A stretch of DNA of 64,000 nt from Agromyces sp. LHK192 (GCF_004006235.1 NZ_CP034753.1:2480001-2544000); one strand, 5' to 3'. Positions 8,162 through 17,260 are shown, numbered from the stretch's first letter. The notes: generated from the letters alone by a model not told the origin. A program made the numbers and translations.

Positions 8162-8958
8162 CCCGTGCAGTCGTCACGTGGAGCTGGATCTGCGCGTGTC
8201 ATTATCGTGATTAACGAGCTGTAGGAACCCTGGTCGCATACGACGCGATCGGTTACGTCCTCGGAGCGCAGGAGCATGATGGATCGATCTTGCTGACTCG
8301 TGGTCATCCAGCCTTCAGCGTCATCGAGGACGTACACAATCTCGTCGCCCTGCCCGTCGCGACTCACGCGCTCCAGCGGCACCCACATCCCCTGCGGGAC
8401 GGCGAGAACGAACACGATCGTGACGGCAATACCAATCAGCCACGGCGACACGAACTTGGAACCCGCGGGCGGGGAGAGCCATTCCGCTAGACCGGCGTGA
8501 AATCTAGGAACGTAGCGCAGAAGTATGGCGCGCACGATGCCTCCGACGACAAGGCCTCCCGCTACCCAGAGCGTGGTCGGAAGGGGTCCGATGAGCATCC
8601 AGAACACGAACACCGCGAGGAGCGCAATCCGTCCGGATCGGCTGGCTAGAAGCCTGCTGAACAGTCCGCCACCGAAGGCGAGCGCCTGCAGGAAGAACAG
8701 CACGAAGGCCGGAAGGATGGGCAAGAGCGTTCCGAGCAGCAACGTCGTAATGTTGAGCGTCTCGATGAGCGTCTTCAGCACGACCGGGTCACCGCCCGAA
8801 TAGAGCAAGACGCGGACCCCAGCAATAACAAATGGCAGGGCAGCGATGATTGCGGCCGCATGCGTCCATGCAAATCCCCGGAAGGTGCGCTTCTCGCCCT
8901 CGGGCGCGGGCGAGGTCTCCTCGGTCGTCACAGGATTCATCATGGCGGACGCGGGCAC
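8158..8958 (-). CDS. Multi-pass membrane protein of unknown function
   Basis: A 266-residue protein with a short charged N-terminus, at least five hydrophobic segments (about residues 33-50, 68-95, 110-140 and 172-192), and a C-terminal domain of about 70 residues probably outside the membrane. That domain contains two cysteines near the end (VVCDQGSY and RDDCTG) that could pair. No enzymatic motif is visible and I do not recognise the family. ATG at 8958 or the in-frame ATG at 8943 could be the start. Codon use is less GC-biased than the core genes, which places it with the island between the IS and tRNA-Gln. Confidence 0.65.
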   Translation of the reverse strand: MPASAMMNPVTTEETSPAPEGEKRTFRGFAWTHAAAIIAALPFVIAGVRVLLYSGGDPVVLKTLIETLNITTLLLGTLLPILPAFVLFFLQALAFGGGLFSRLLASRSGRIALLAVFVFWMLIGPLPTTLWVAGGLVVGGIVRAILLRYVPRFHAGLAEWLSPPAGSKFVSPWLIGIAVTIVFVLAVPQGMWVPLERVSRDGQGDEIVYVLDDAEGWMTTSQQDRSIMLLRSEDVTDRVVCDQGSYSSLITIMTRADPAPRDDCTG

Positions 8959-9013
8959 TACTGCGAAGGCGGCGCTCCGGCCAGGGATTCACCGGGGATC
9001 GCCCGAGACGACG

Positions 9014-9053
9014 GAAGCCCGGACTCCGCGATTTCTGCGGATTTCCGGGCTTC
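9014..9053 (-). terminator. Probable terminator downstream of tRNA-Gln
   Basis: A 10-bp inverted repeat (GAAGCCCGGA / TCCGGGCTTC) encloses a second small stem (CCGC/GCGG). It lies 8 bp past the 3' end of the minus-strand tRNA-Gln gene. There is no clear T-run, as is common in actinobacteria. Confidence 0.6.
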
Positions 9054-9061
9054 TACGTGAG

Positions 9062-9133
9062 CTGGGGTACCTGGACTCGAACCAAGAACAACTGAACCAG
9101 AATCAGCCGTGTTGCCAATTACACCATACCCCA
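9062..9133 (-). tRNA. tRNA-Gln (anticodon CTG)
   Basis: A 72-nt cloverleaf on the minus strand: acceptor TGGGGTA pairs with TACCCCA, the discriminator is G, the anticodon loop is TTCTGGT (anticodon CTG), and the T-loop is GGTTCGAGTCC. CCA is not encoded. Its 3' end faces the Wadjet/IS region and its 5' side faces core genes, the expected geometry for an integration site of a genomic island. Confidence 0.95.
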
Positions 9134-9421
9134 ATGGCCTGAACTCGCCTTTCGGCGCCCTTCGGGCCGAGAACCAACCTTAGCCGACGTTCGGCTCGCA
9201 TCCAAACTGAGCTGGTCTCATCCGCTCGCCGGAACCCACTGCTCGACGGTCGGCACCGGTCGCGGGTGCTCTGAATTCAGGAGATCCGGCCCGATGGGCC
9301 CCTGGGGGCCAGTATGGGCCAGGACCTCCTGAGTTTCGCGGCACGGATGTCTCGGGCGCGGATGCCTCGGTACCCGCACGCCTGGGAACCGACGCGCCCG
9401 TCGCCGGCGCCGCGGGTCTCG
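9134..9421. other. Intergenic region between tRNA-Gln and gltX
   Basis: About 290 bp without a convincing gene. A minus-strand frame across 9218-9418 reads fairly protein-like at its end but has no start or ribosome-binding site of its own. The tRNA-Gln promoter should lie in the first 60 bp. Confidence 0.4.
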
Positions 9422-9489
9422 ATACGGCGCTGCGCGCCTATTCGACCACCGGAGGATACGGCGCTGCGCGCCTACTCGACCACCGGAGG
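9422..9489. repeat. Two tandem copies of a 34-bp REP-like repeat overlapping the gltX stop
   Basis: Two 34-bp units (9422-9455 and 9456-9489) differ at one position (CTATTCGACC versus CTACTCGACC). Each unit contains an internal GGCGC-TGC-GCGCC palindrome and near-matching outer arms. The second copy encodes the last residues (PPVVE) and the stop codon of gltX; the first copy could encode the same tail again. It looks like a mobile palindromic element duplicated in place. Confidence 0.75.
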
Positions 9490-10998
9490 AAGCGTCGCAA
9501 TCAGCCGGTCGAGCCGCGCGAGCGAGTCGACCTTGCCGAGGATCTGCATCGACTCGAACAGCGGCGGCGAGACCCTGCGGCCAGAGATCGCGACGCGAAC
9601 GGGGCCGAAGGCGACGCGGGGCTTGAGCCCGAGCCCGTCGATGAGTGCGGCGCGCAGCGCCTCCTCGATCTCGGCGGTGCCCCACGCCTCGCCGGGGATC
9701 CGCTCGAGCGCGTCGCGCGCCGTGGAGAGCACCTCGCCGGCGTTCGCGGGCAGGGCGGCCGTGGCCTCGTCGTCGTACGCGAGGCCCGAGGCATCCGTGA
9801 ACAGGAACCCGAGCATGCCGGGCGCCTCGCCGAGCACCTGGATGCGCTCCTGCACGAGCGGGGCGGCCTCGGCGAGGATCGCCTCGTGCGCCGCCGACAG
9901 GGGCGACGACACGGCCCCGGCGGCCTGCAGGTACGGCACGGTGCGTGCGGCGAAGTCGGCGGGCGCGAGCTGGCGGATGTGGTCGGCGTTGATCGCCTCG
10001 GCCTTCTTCTGGTCGAAGCGGGCCGGGTTCGGGTTCACGTTCTCGACGTCGAAGGCGGCGACGAGCTCGTCACGGCTGAACACGTCGCGGTCGGCCGAGA
10101 ACCCCCAGCCGAGCAGCGCCAGGTAGTTCACGAGCCCCTCGGGGATGAACCCGCGGTCTCGGTGGTGGAACAGGTTCGACTCGGGATCGCGCTTGGAGAG
10201 CTTCTTGTTGCCCTCGCCCATGACGTACGGGAGGTGGCCGAACCGGGGCACGAAGGTCGTCGCGCCGATGTCGATGAGCGCGTGGTAGAGCGCGATCTGC
10301 CGCGGCGTCGAGCTCAGCAGGTCCTCGCCGCGCAGCACGTGCGTGATGCCCATGAGCGCGTCGTCGACCGGGTTGACGAACGTGTACAGCGGCGCGCCGT
10401 TCGGGCGCACGACGACGAAGTCGATGGTCGAGCCGACCGGGAAGTCGATGCGGCCGCGCACGAGGTCGTCGAAGCCGAGGTCGGCCTCGGGGACTCGGAG
10501 GCGCAGCGCCGGCTCGCGGCCCTCGGCGCGGAACGCGGCGCGCTGCTCGTCGGTCAGGTCGCGGTCGAAGTTGTCGTAGCCGAGCTGCTTCGGGCGGCCG
10601 TTGGCCTCGTTGCGGGCGTCGATCTCCTCGGCGGTCGAGAAGCTCTCGTAGAGGTGCCCGGCCGCCTTCAGCCGCTGGATGAGGTCGGTGTAGATGTCGC
10701 CGCGCTGCGACTGCCGATACGGCTCGTTCGGGCCGCCGACGCCGATGCCCTCGTCCCACGAGAGTCCGAGCCAGGTGAGCGCGTCGAGGATCTGCTCGTA
10801 GCTCTCCTCGCTGTCGCGCGCCGCGTCGGTGTCCTCGATGCGGAAGACGAACGTGCCGCCCGTGTGCCGGGCGTACGCCCAGTTGAACAGGGCGGTGCGC
10901 ACCAGGCCGACGTGCGGCGTGCCGGTGGGCGAGGGGCAGAAGCGCACGCGGACGTCGCTGCCGGTGGCGGTGGTCGTGGGGTGGGCCGTGTCAGACAT
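9472..10998 (-). CDS. gltX: Glutamyl-tRNA synthetase
   Basis: A 508-residue class-I aminoacyl-tRNA synthetase that charges tRNA-Glu (and possibly tRNA-Gln if the GatCAB pathway operates). The HIGH-type motif is HVGL at about residues 29-32 and the KMSKS-type motif is KLSKR near 265, followed by the anticodon-binding C-terminal domain. The ATG at 10998 was preferred over the TTG three codons upstream because it gives the ATGTCTGA overlap with the stop of the LysR gene. Its last codons and stop lie inside a repeated element, so the exact C-terminus may be strain-specific. Confidence 0.95.
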   Translation of the reverse strand: MSDTAHPTTTATGSDVRVRFCPSPTGTPHVGLVRTALFNWAYARHTGGTFVFRIEDTDAARDSEESYEQILDALTWLGLSWDEGIGVGGPNEPYRQSQRGDIYTDLIQRLKAAGHLYESFSTAEEIDARNEANGRPKQLGYDNFDRDLTDEQRAAFRAEGREPALRLRVPEADLGFDDLVRGRIDFPVGSTIDFVVVRPNGAPLYTFVNPVDDALMGITHVLRGEDLLSSTPRQIALYHALIDIGATTFVPRFGHLPYVMGEGNKKLSKRDPESNLFHHRDRGFIPEGLVNYLALLGWGFSADRDVFSRDELVAAFDVENVNPNPARFDQKKAEAINADHIRQLAPADFAARTVPYLQAAGAVSSPLSAAHEAILAEAAPLVQERIQVLGEAPGMLGFLFTDASGLAYDDEATAALPANAGEVLSTARDALERIPGEAWGTAEIEEALRAALIDGLGLKPRVAFGPVRVAISGRRVSPPLFESMQILGKVDSLARLDRLIATLPPVVE

Positions 10999-12031
10999 CG
11001 TCGTCAATCGTACCGACCGCGGCGTCGCCGCGTCCGCCCGGATCGAGCGCCGCGAGCGCCCGCATCGCGGCCGCGACGGCGGGCACGCGCTCGGCGCCCT
11101 TGGCGGTCACGAGATGCAGCGACCGCACGTCCTCGTGGCCGGTCGACCGGACGGCGACGCCCGGATGCCTCGGCGTCGCGCGCAGCGCGAGCTCCGGCAG
11201 CAGCGCCACCCCGAGGCCCTGTGCGACCATGCCCTCGACGGCGACGAAGTTGTCGGTCTCGAACGCGATGCGGGGCGCGAACCCGGCGGCCGCGGTCAGT
11301 TCGAGCAGGTGGCCGCGGCAGCGCGGGCATCCCGCGATCCACGGATCCTCGGCGAGCCGTTCGAGCGGCACCTCTTCGAGCGCGGCGAACGGATGCCCCG
11401 CCGGCAGCACGAGCCGCATCCGTTCGTCGCCGTACGCGCGGACCGAGAGCCCGCGGGCGCTCGCGCGATGCGGATCCTCACGGTCGCCCGGGTAGCTGAA
11501 GGTGATCGCGAGGTCGGCGCGGTTCCGGCGCACCGCGTCGACCGCCTCGGGCGGCTCGGCCTCGACGAACGTGACCGCGATGCCGGGGTGGCTCGCCGCG
11601 AGGCTCGCGATGAGCTCGGGCACGAGGGTCGGCGAGGCCGACGGGAACGCGACCAGGCGGAGCCGCCCGGTTCGCAGGCCCTGGAGTTCGGCGAGGTCGC
11701 CGGCGGCGGCCTCGAGCGAGGTCGTGACGCTGCGGGCGTGGCGGGCGAGGGCGCGCCCCGACTCGGTGAGGCGGATGCCGCGCCCCGCTCGCTCGACGAG
11801 TGCCACGCCCGTGCGGTCCTGGAACCGACGGACCTGCTGGCTGACCGCGGGCTGGCTGTATCCGAGCGCCGCGGCCGCCGCGGTGAGCGAGCCGTGCTCG
11901 GCGATCGCATGCACGATGCGCACGGTCTGCAGGTCGATCGCGGCGGCGAGCCGTCGGGTGGCGGCGTCCGACGAATCGGCGGTCGAGCCATCGGCGGTCG
12001 AGTCGGCGCGGAGCGGCGTATCGAGACCCAT
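10991..12031 (-). CDS. LysR-family transcriptional regulator
   Basis: About 346 residues. A low-complexity Ser/Asp/Ala N-terminus (about 30 residues) precedes a winged HTH ([20 protein letters not shown], then [13 protein letters not shown]) and the LysR effector-binding domain, which has CPRC-type cysteines near residue 245. It is divergent from an aminotransferase gene, the usual arrangement for a LysR regulator and its target, and its stop overlaps gltX by 8 nt. The ATG at 12031 was chosen because starts at 12055-12067 would lie against or inside a perfect 12-bp dyad that is probably its operator; the start remains uncertain. Confidence 0.82.
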   Translation of the reverse strand: MGLDTPLRADSTADGSTADSSDAATRRLAAAIDLQTVRIVHAIAEHGSLTAAAAALGYSQPAVSQQVRRFQDRTGVALVERAGRGIRLTESGRALARHARSVTTSLEAAAGDLAELQGLRTGRLRLVAFPSASPTLVPELIASLAASHPGIAVTFVEAEPPEAVDAVRRNRADLAITFSYPGDREDPHRASARGLSVRAYGDERMRLVLPAGHPFAALEEVPLERLAEDPWIAGCPRCRGHLLELTAAAGFAPRIAFETDNFVAVEGMVAQGLGVALLPELALRATPRHPGVAVRSTGHEDVRSLHLVTAKGAERVPAVAAAMRALAALDPGGRGDAAVGTIDDDV

Positions 12032-12060
12032 CCGCCAATCATAACCGTGGGTCATGTTTC

Positions 12061-12095
12061 GCATCACTCATCTGCCATTGTCTGATGAGTGATGC
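12061..12095. promoter_or_regulatory. Perfect 12-bp dyad, probable LysR operator
   Basis: GCATCACTCATC, an 11-nt spacer and GATGAGTGATGC form a perfect inverted repeat in the intergenic region between the divergent LysR and aminotransferase genes. Its centre is about 35 bp from either chosen start. The size and position fit a LysR-type recognition/activation site controlling both promoters. Confidence 0.6.
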
Positions 12096-12112
12096 CCCCG
12101 CAGACTGGCCGT

Positions 12113-13168
12113 ATGCACCGGATCAGCGACGACTACCCCTCGGGCCGCGGCTACCTCGCCGCCTGCACGCTCGGGCTGCCGACGATCGGCACGCGCGACG
12201 CCGTCGCCCTCGACCTCGAGCGCTGGGCGGCGGGTTCCGCGAGCGCCGCCGACTACTCGGCCACCGTCGAACGCGCCCGCGGCCACGCCGCCACGCTCCT
12301 CGGCGCCGCCGCCGAGCAGGTCGCCGTGGGGTCGCAGGTCTCGGTCTTCGCCGGCCTCGTCGCCGCATCCGCTGCGCCGGGCGCCGAGGTGCTCTGCATC
12401 GACGGCGACTTCAGCTCGATCGTCGCGCCGTTCCTGGCCCGCGGCGACCTGCGCGTGCGCCACGTGCCGCTCGACGCCCTCGCCGACGAGATCCGCTCGT
12501 CGACCGCGATCGTGTCGGCGTCGCTCGTGCAGTCGGCGACCGGCGAGGTGCTCGACGCGGCATCCGTCTCCCGGGCCTCCCGGGATGCCGGTGCGCTGCT
12601 CATGCTCGACACGACCCAGGCCACGGGGTGGATGCCGACCGACGAACTCGACGCCGATGTCGTCGTCTGCCACGCCTACAAATGGCTGTCGGCACCGCGC
12701 GGCGCCGCCTTCGCGGCGTTCTCCGACCGCGCGGTCGCCGAACTCACCCCGCACACCGCGGGCTGGTACTCCGGGCAGGACCCGTGGGCGTCGTGCTACG
12801 GGCCCGACCTGCACCTCGCCGACGGCGCCCGCCGGTTCGACGTCTCCCCCGCGTGGCACGCGTGGGCCGGCGCCGAAGCCGCGCTCGCGTTCGCCGCGTC
12901 GCTCGACCAGCGCGATGTTCACGTCCACGACCTCGCGCTCGCGAACGCGTTCCGAGCGCGGCTCGGGCTCGAGGCATCCGACAGCGCCATCGTCACCTGG
13001 CCCGACGCCGACGGATGCGACCTCGCCGCGCTCACCGCGGCCGGCATCACCGCGTCGGGGCGCGCGGGCCGCGCCCGCGTCGCCTTCCACCTCTGGAACG
13101 ACGAGGAGGACGTCGAGCTGGCGGCCGCCGCACTCGGCCGGACCGGCGCACTCGCGGCCACCCGGTAG
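12113..13168 (+). CDS. Class-V aminotransferase-fold PLP enzyme
   Basis: A 351-residue fold-type-I PLP enzyme of the class-V (NifS/kynureninase-like) group. The PLP-binding Asp is in MLDTTQATGW (about residue 164) and the Schiff-base Lys is in CHAYKWLSAPRG (about residue 190). Substrate is unknown; relatives are annotated as selenocysteine lyase/desulfurase-like or as aminotransferases. The ATG at 12113 was chosen over 12089/12092 because those overlap the dyad operator. It is divergent from the LysR gene, which probably controls it. Confidence 0.8.
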   Translation: MHRISDDYPSGRGYLAACTLGLPTIGTRDAVALDLERWAAGSASAADYSATVERARGHAATLLGAAAEQVAVGSQVSVFAGLVAASAAPGAEVLCIDGDFSSIVAPFLARGDLRVRHVPLDALADEIRSSTAIVSASLVQSATGEVLDAASVSRASRDAGALLMLDTTQATGWMPTDELDADVVVCHAYKWLSAPRGAAFAAFSDRAVAELTPHTAGWYSGQDPWASCYGPDLHLADGARRFDVSPAWHAWAGAEAALAFAASLDQRDVHVHDLALANAFRARLGLEASDSAIVTWPDADGCDLAALTAAGITASGRAGRARVAFHLWNDEEDVELAAAALGRTGALAATR

Positions 13169-13240
13169 CGTCGCCACCCGGTCGCGACGGCCCCTGTCGG
13201 CGGCGCGATCACCGCGTCGCAGCCGACCCCGATCGGCGCC

Positions 13241-14005
13241 TCAGCGCACCGGGTTCGACAGCGTCCCGAGCCCCTCGATGCGCACCTCGACGGTGTCGCC
13301 CGAGGCCAGCGGGCCGACGCCGGCGGGCGTGCCCGTGAGGATCACGTCGCCAGGCAGCAGGGTGAACACGGCCGACGCGTAGGCGACGAGCTTCGGGATC
13401 GGGTGCACCATGTCGGCCAGTCGGCCCTGCTGCTTGAGCTCGCCGTTGACGCTCGTCTCGATCGTGCCGTGCTCGAGGTCGACCTCGGTGTCGACGATCG
13501 GCCCGAGCGGGCAGAACGTGTCGAAGCCCTTCGCGCGCGTCCACTGCGGATCCGAGCGCTGCAGGTCGCGAGCCGTGACGTCGTTCGAGACGGTGTAGCC
13601 GAAGATCACGTCGGCCGCGTCCTCCTCGCGCACGTTGCGCGCGATGCTGCCGATGATCACCGCGAGTTCGCCCTCGAACTCGACGCGCTCCGACTGGGGC
13701 GGCAGCACGATCGCGTCGCCGGGGCCGATCACCGAGGTGTTCGGCTTCAGGAACAGCAGCGGCTCGGTCGGCGTCTCGTTGCCGAGCTCGGCGGCGTGCT
13801 CGCGGTAGTTGCGGCCGATGCCGATCACCTTCGACCGCGGGATGACCGGGGCGAGCAGCTTCGCCTCGATCAGCGGAACCCGCTCGCCCGTCGGGTCGAA
13901 GCCCGCGAACAGCGGGTCGGCCTTCAGCACGACGAGCTCGTGCTCCTCCTCGTCGATGATCCCGAACGAGATGCTGTCTCCATGGCTGAACCGCGCGACC
14001 TTCAT
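13241..14005 (-). CDS. Fumarylacetoacetate hydrolase family protein
   Basis: A 254-residue FAH-superfamily hydrolase/decarboxylase with the 'GIGRNYREHAAE' signature and metal-binding acidic residues in EFEGELAVIIG and SNDVTARDL, all intact. Members act on beta-dicarbonyl compounds (for example acylpyruvate hydrolase, oxaloacetate decarboxylase, 2-hydroxyhepta-2,4-diene-1,7-dioate isomerase). No aromatic catabolic genes are nearby, so an acylpyruvate or oxaloacetate housekeeping role is more likely. It lies 39 bp downstream of the acetyltransferase on the same strand and may share its transcript. Confidence 0.85.
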   Translation of the reverse strand: MKVARFSHGDSISFGIIDEEEHELVVLKADPLFAGFDPTGERVPLIEAKLLAPVIPRSKVIGIGRNYREHAAELGNETPTEPLLFLKPNTSVIGPGDAIVLPPQSERVEFEGELAVIIGSIARNVREEDAADVIFGYTVSNDVTARDLQRSDPQWTRAKGFDTFCPLGPIVDTEVDLEHGTIETSVNGELKQQGRLADMVHPIPKLVAYASAVFTLLPGDVILTGTPAGVGPLASGDTVEVRIEGLGTLSNPVR

Positions 14006-14044
14006 GCGCTCCAGCCTAGTTCGCGGCCGCGCGCGGGGGCGGCT

Positions 14045-14545
14045 TCAGGCGTCGCCGATCAGCCGCTTGCCGAAGCTGACGACGTCGTCGCGACCGTACC
14101 CGAGCCGCTCGTAGAACTCGACGACCGCGGCGTTCGTCGAGCGCACCTGCAGGTTGAGCTTGGGGCAGCCGAGCCCGATGAGCAGCCGCTCGGCCTGGTC
14201 CATGAGCGCCCGGCCGAGGCCGCTCCGGCGTAGGCCGGGAGCGACCGCGAGGTAGTTCACCCAGCCGCGGTGGCCGTCGAACCCGACCATCGCCGTGCCG
14301 ACGAGGTCCGGCGCATCCGCCCCACCTGCGGCATCCGCCCCACCTGCGGCATCCGCCGACTCGGCGACCAGGAACAGCTCGGGCTGCACGGTCGACTTCC
14401 GCTCGATGTCGCGGTACGGGTCGTTCCACGGCACGACCAGGCCCGACTCGCGCCACAGCGCGACCACCGCTTCGGTGTCCGCGACGGCGAACGGCCGGAT
14501 CCTTACGGACCCGGCCGTCGCCGTCGAATCGTCGGTGGCGTTCAC
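14045..14545 (-). CDS. GNAT-family N-acetyltransferase
   Basis: A 166-residue GNAT acetyltransferase. The acetyl-CoA-binding motif A (LAVAPGLRRSGLGRALMD) is near residues 98-115. The GTG at 14545 was chosen: it overlaps the ilvE stop by 4 nt (GTGA), so translation is coupled. Similarity in order and length to the YpeA/RimI-like group suggests protein or small-molecule acetylation; the substrate is unknown. A surface loop contains tandem ADAAGG units encoded by an 18-bp direct repeat (14313-14348), probably variable between strains. Confidence 0.82.
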   Translation of the reverse strand: MNATDDSTATAGSVRIRPFAVADTEAVVALWRESGLVVPWNDPYRDIERKSTVQPELFLVAESADAAGGADAAGGADAPDLVGTAMVGFDGHRGWVNYLAVAPGLRRSGLGRALMDQAERLLIGLGCPKLNLQVRSTNAAVVEFYERLGYGRDDVVSFGKRLIGDA

Positions 14546-15657
14546 GCGTCGAGACGGACCATCCAGCCGTGGCGGTCCTCGGCGCGACCGTACTGGATGT
14601 CGGTGAGCTCGGCGCGCAGCGACAGCGCCAGCTCCTCCGCCTCGGCACCGTGGTGCACGATCTCGAAGTCCTCGGCGAGGAGGCGCCCGATGGGCACGAC
14701 GACGGCGGCCGTGCCGCACGCGAAGGCGCCGACGATGTCGCCCGAGGCGACGCCCTCGCGCCACTCGGTGATGGTGATCGGCCGCTGTTCGATCTGGTGG
14801 CCGCGGTCGGCGGCCAGACGCAGGATCGAGTCGCGCGTGATGCCCTCGAGGATCGTGTCGGACTCGGGCGTGAGCAGTGTGCCGTCCTTGCGGACCAGCA
14901 CGACGTTCATGCCGCCGAGCTCCTCGAGGTACTCGCCGTCGTCGAGGAACAGCACCTGCTGGCAGCCCTTCGCGTACGCCTCGGCCTGCGGCAGCAGGCT
15001 CGACGCGTAGTTGCCGCCGGTCTTCGCGGCCCCCGTGCCGCCCTTGCCGGCGCGCGCGTACTGGGTCGACAGCCAGATGTTCACCGGCTGCACACCGCCC
15101 GGGAAGTAGGCGCCGGCCGGACTCGCGATGAGGTAGTACGCCACCTTCTTCGCGGGGCGCACGCCGAGGAACGCCTCCTTGGCGAACATGAACGGGCGCA
15201 GGTACAGGCTCGTCTCGTCGGCGGTCGGAACCCAGTCGCCGTCGACCGCGATGAGCTGCTTCAGGGAGTCGAGGAAGATGTCGACCGGCAGCTCGGGCAG
15301 CGCCATGCGGTGGGCCGAGCGCTGCATGCGCGCGGCGTTCTCGTACGGCCGGAACGTGTGGATCGAACCGTCGGCGTGACGGTACGCCTTCATGCCCTCG
15401 AAGATCTCCTGGGCGTAGTGCAGCACCGCGGCGGCCGGGTCGAGCTGGATCGGGCCGTACGGCGAGACGCGCGGGCGGTGCCAGCCGCCCTTCTCGCTCC
15501 AGCAGACGTCGACCATGTGGTCGGTGAAGAAGTTGCCGAAGCCGGGGTCGGCGAGGATCGCCTCGCGGTCGGTGTCGGACTTCGCCTCGTCGTTGCGGGT
15601 GACGCGCCAGATGAGCCCGGCTGCGGTCGGGGCCTGGAGCGGAAGGTCGATGGTCAT
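14542..15657 (-). CDS. ilvE: Branched-chain amino acid aminotransferase
   Basis: A 371-residue fold-type-IV PLP aminotransferase performing the last step of leucine, isoleucine and valine synthesis. The catalytic Lys lies in AAKTGGNYASSL and the class-IV signature (YLEELGGMNV) follows. Length and N-terminus fit the actinobacterial IlvE group. The ATG at 15657 has a GAAAGGG ribosome-binding site; the longer upstream frame is an Ala/Pro-rich shadow of leuB. It is downstream of leuB with a 43-bp gap, forming a leucine-end pathway pair, and is coupled to the acetyltransferase. Confidence 0.95.
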   Translation of the reverse strand: MTIDLPLQAPTAAGLIWRVTRNDEAKSDTDREAILADPGFGNFFTDHMVDVCWSEKGGWHRPRVSPYGPIQLDPAAAVLHYAQEIFEGMKAYRHADGSIHTFRPYENAARMQRSAHRMALPELPVDIFLDSLKQLIAVDGDWVPTADETSLYLRPFMFAKEAFLGVRPAKKVAYYLIASPAGAYFPGGVQPVNIWLSTQYARAGKGGTGAAKTGGNYASSLLPQAEAYAKGCQQVLFLDDGEYLEELGGMNVVLVRKDGTLLTPESDTILEGITRDSILRLAADRGHQIEQRPITITEWREGVASGDIVGAFACGTAAVVVPIGRLLAEDFEIVHHGAEAEELALSLRAELTDIQYGRAEDRHGWMVRLDA

Positions 15658-15700
15658 GTCGCCATCCCTTTCAGAGAACGTGGATTCGGATGCGTCGGAG

Positions 15701-16822
15701 TCAGGGCGCGGGCACCGGTGCCGGTGCGTTCGCGGCGATGCGAGCGGCGATGCGGTCGCCGATCTCGGCGGTGCTGCTCGAACCGGTGCTGCCGGAACCG
15801 GTGCCGCCGGAACCGGTGCCGCCGGAGCCCGTGCGGTCGGCGAGGTCGGCCGCGATCGCCCGTTCGACGCGGATCGCGGCATCCGTCTCGCCGAGGTGGC
15901 GGAGCAGGAGCGCGACCGAGCCGATCGCCGCGGTCGGGTCGGCGATGCCCTTTCCAGCGATGTCGGGTGCGGAACCGTGGACCGGCTCGAACATGCTCGG
16001 GAACCTGCCGTCGGGGTTGATGTTGCCCGAGGCTGCGAGTCCGATGCCGCCGCTGATCGCGCCGGCCAGATCGGTCAGGATGTCGCCGAAGAGGTTATCC
16101 GTGACGATGACGTCGAATCTAGCAGGGTCCGTGACGAGGAAGATGGTCGCGGCGTCGACGTGCAGGTAATCGACGGCCACGCCGGGGTACTCGGCGGCGA
16201 CCTCGTCGACGAGCCGCTTCCACAGCGAGCCCGCGAACACGAGCACGTTGGTCTTGTGCACGAGCGTCAGCTTGCCGCGGCGTGCCGCGGCCTGGGCGAA
16301 CGCGAACCGCACGACGCGCTCGACGCCGTACGCCGTGTTCACCGAGACCTCGTTGGCGACCTCGGCGGGCGTCCCGGTGCGGATCGCACCGCCGTTGCCG
16401 ACATACGGCCCTTCCGTGCCCTCGCGGACGACGACGAAGTCGACGTCGCCGGGGTTCGCGAGCGGGCTGGTGACCCCCGGGTACAGCACGGTCGGCCGGA
16501 GGTTGACGTAGTGGTCGAGCTCGAACCGGAGCTTGAGCAGCAACCCGCGTTCGATGTTCGCGCCCGCGAGGCGGGGGTCGCCGGGCGTGCCGCCGACGGC
16601 GCCGAGCAGGATCGCGTCGTGCCCGGCGATCGAGGCGAGGTCGGCGTCGGTCAGCACGTCGCCGGTCTCGAGGTACCGCGCCGCGCCGAGCGAGAACGGC
16701 GTCTGCTCGAACTCCAGGTCGGTGCCGACGGTCGCGGCCTCCAGCGCCTTGAGGGCTTCCGAGACGACCTCGGGACCGATGCCGTCACCGGGGATGACCG
16801 CGAGCTTGACCGTCCGTACCAT
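15701..16822 (-). CDS. leuB: 3-isopropylmalate dehydrogenase
   Basis: A 373-residue NAD-dependent decarboxylating dehydrogenase of leucine synthesis. It begins with the typical [11 protein letters not shown] motif, and the Mg/substrate-binding segment ([17 protein letters not shown]) is intact. An AAGGAG site sits 5 nt before ATG 16822. Unusually, the C-terminus carries a Gly/Ser/Thr linker ([16 protein letters not shown]) encoded by three 15-bp tandem repeats (15781-15825), followed by a helix. The insertion is near the end, where it should not disturb the active site. Confidence 0.94.
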   Translation of the reverse strand: MVRTVKLAVIPGDGIGPEVVSEALKALEAATVGTDLEFEQTPFSLGAARYLETGDVLTDADLASIAGHDAILLGAVGGTPGDPRLAGANIERGLLLKLRFELDHYVNLRPTVLYPGVTSPLANPGDVDFVVVREGTEGPYVGNGGAIRTGTPAEVANEVSVNTAYGVERVVRFAFAQAAARRGKLTLVHKTNVLVFAGSLWKRLVDEVAAEYPGVAVDYLHVDAATIFLVTDPARFDVIVTDNLFGDILTDLAGAISGGIGLAASGNINPDGRFPSMFEPVHGSAPDIAGKGIADPTAAIGSVALLLRHLGETDAAIRVERAIAADLADRTGSGGTGSGGTGSGSTGSSSTAEIGDRIAARIAANAPAPVPAP

Positions 16823-16936
16823 GCTTCTCCTTCGTGCGCCAGCCCTCCCAGCGTAGCCCGTGCGCGCCATAGCGTGACGACCGGCGGCCACGGCCGTCAT
16901 GGCGCGACGCCCGATCGCGTCGGGAAGGAGACGACC

Positions 16937-17191
16937 ATGAGTCTGGGACTCGGAATCGTGCTGTTCGTGATCGGCGCGATCCTCGCATTCGCCCTCAACG
17001 CGACCGTCGATTGGATCGACCTGCAGCTCGTCGGGTACATCCTGATGGGGGCCGGCTTCGTCGTGGCCCTGCTGTCGCTGATCCTGATGGCGCGTCGCCG
17101 TCGCACGGTCACGACGTCGCGCACGGCCGTCGACCCGGCCTCGGGCGAGCAGGTCCGCCGCGACGAGACCTCGACGCCCGACCCGTATTGA
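16937..17191 (+). CDS. Small two-TM membrane protein (DUF6458-like)
   Basis: 84 residues with two hydrophobic segments (about 5-22 and 31-50) followed by an Arg-rich turn (MARRRRT) and a hydrophilic tail. The layout matches the small actinobacterial DUF6458 proteins of unknown role. Strong GGAAGGAG ribosome-binding site before ATG 16937. It lies between leuB (divergent) and the MFS gene (convergent), sharing a bidirectional terminator with the latter. Confidence 0.75.
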   Translation: MSLGLGIVLFVIGAILAFALNATVDWIDLQLVGYILMGAGFVVALLSLILMARRRRTVTTSRTAVDPASGEQVRRDETSTPDPY

Positions 17192-17228
17192 GCCGGGCGT
17201 CGATCGGAGGGGAACCAGGGGGTTTCAC

Positions 17229-17260
17229 GGAGGGCCGGTGGCTTACGCCGCCGGCCCTCC
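17229..17260. terminator. Bidirectional terminator between convergent genes
   Basis: GGAGGGCCGG and CCGGCCCTCC form a 10-bp stem that extends through GGC/GCC to a TTAC loop. It lies after the DUF6458-like gene and overlaps the last codons and stop of the convergent MFS gene. Confidence 0.7.

Noticed and set aside
9218..9418. Protein-like minus-strand frame downstream of gltX
   Set aside because: It continues from an out-of-frame reading of gltX, has no start or ribosome-binding site and no recognisable domain. It could be a gene remnant but support is too thin.
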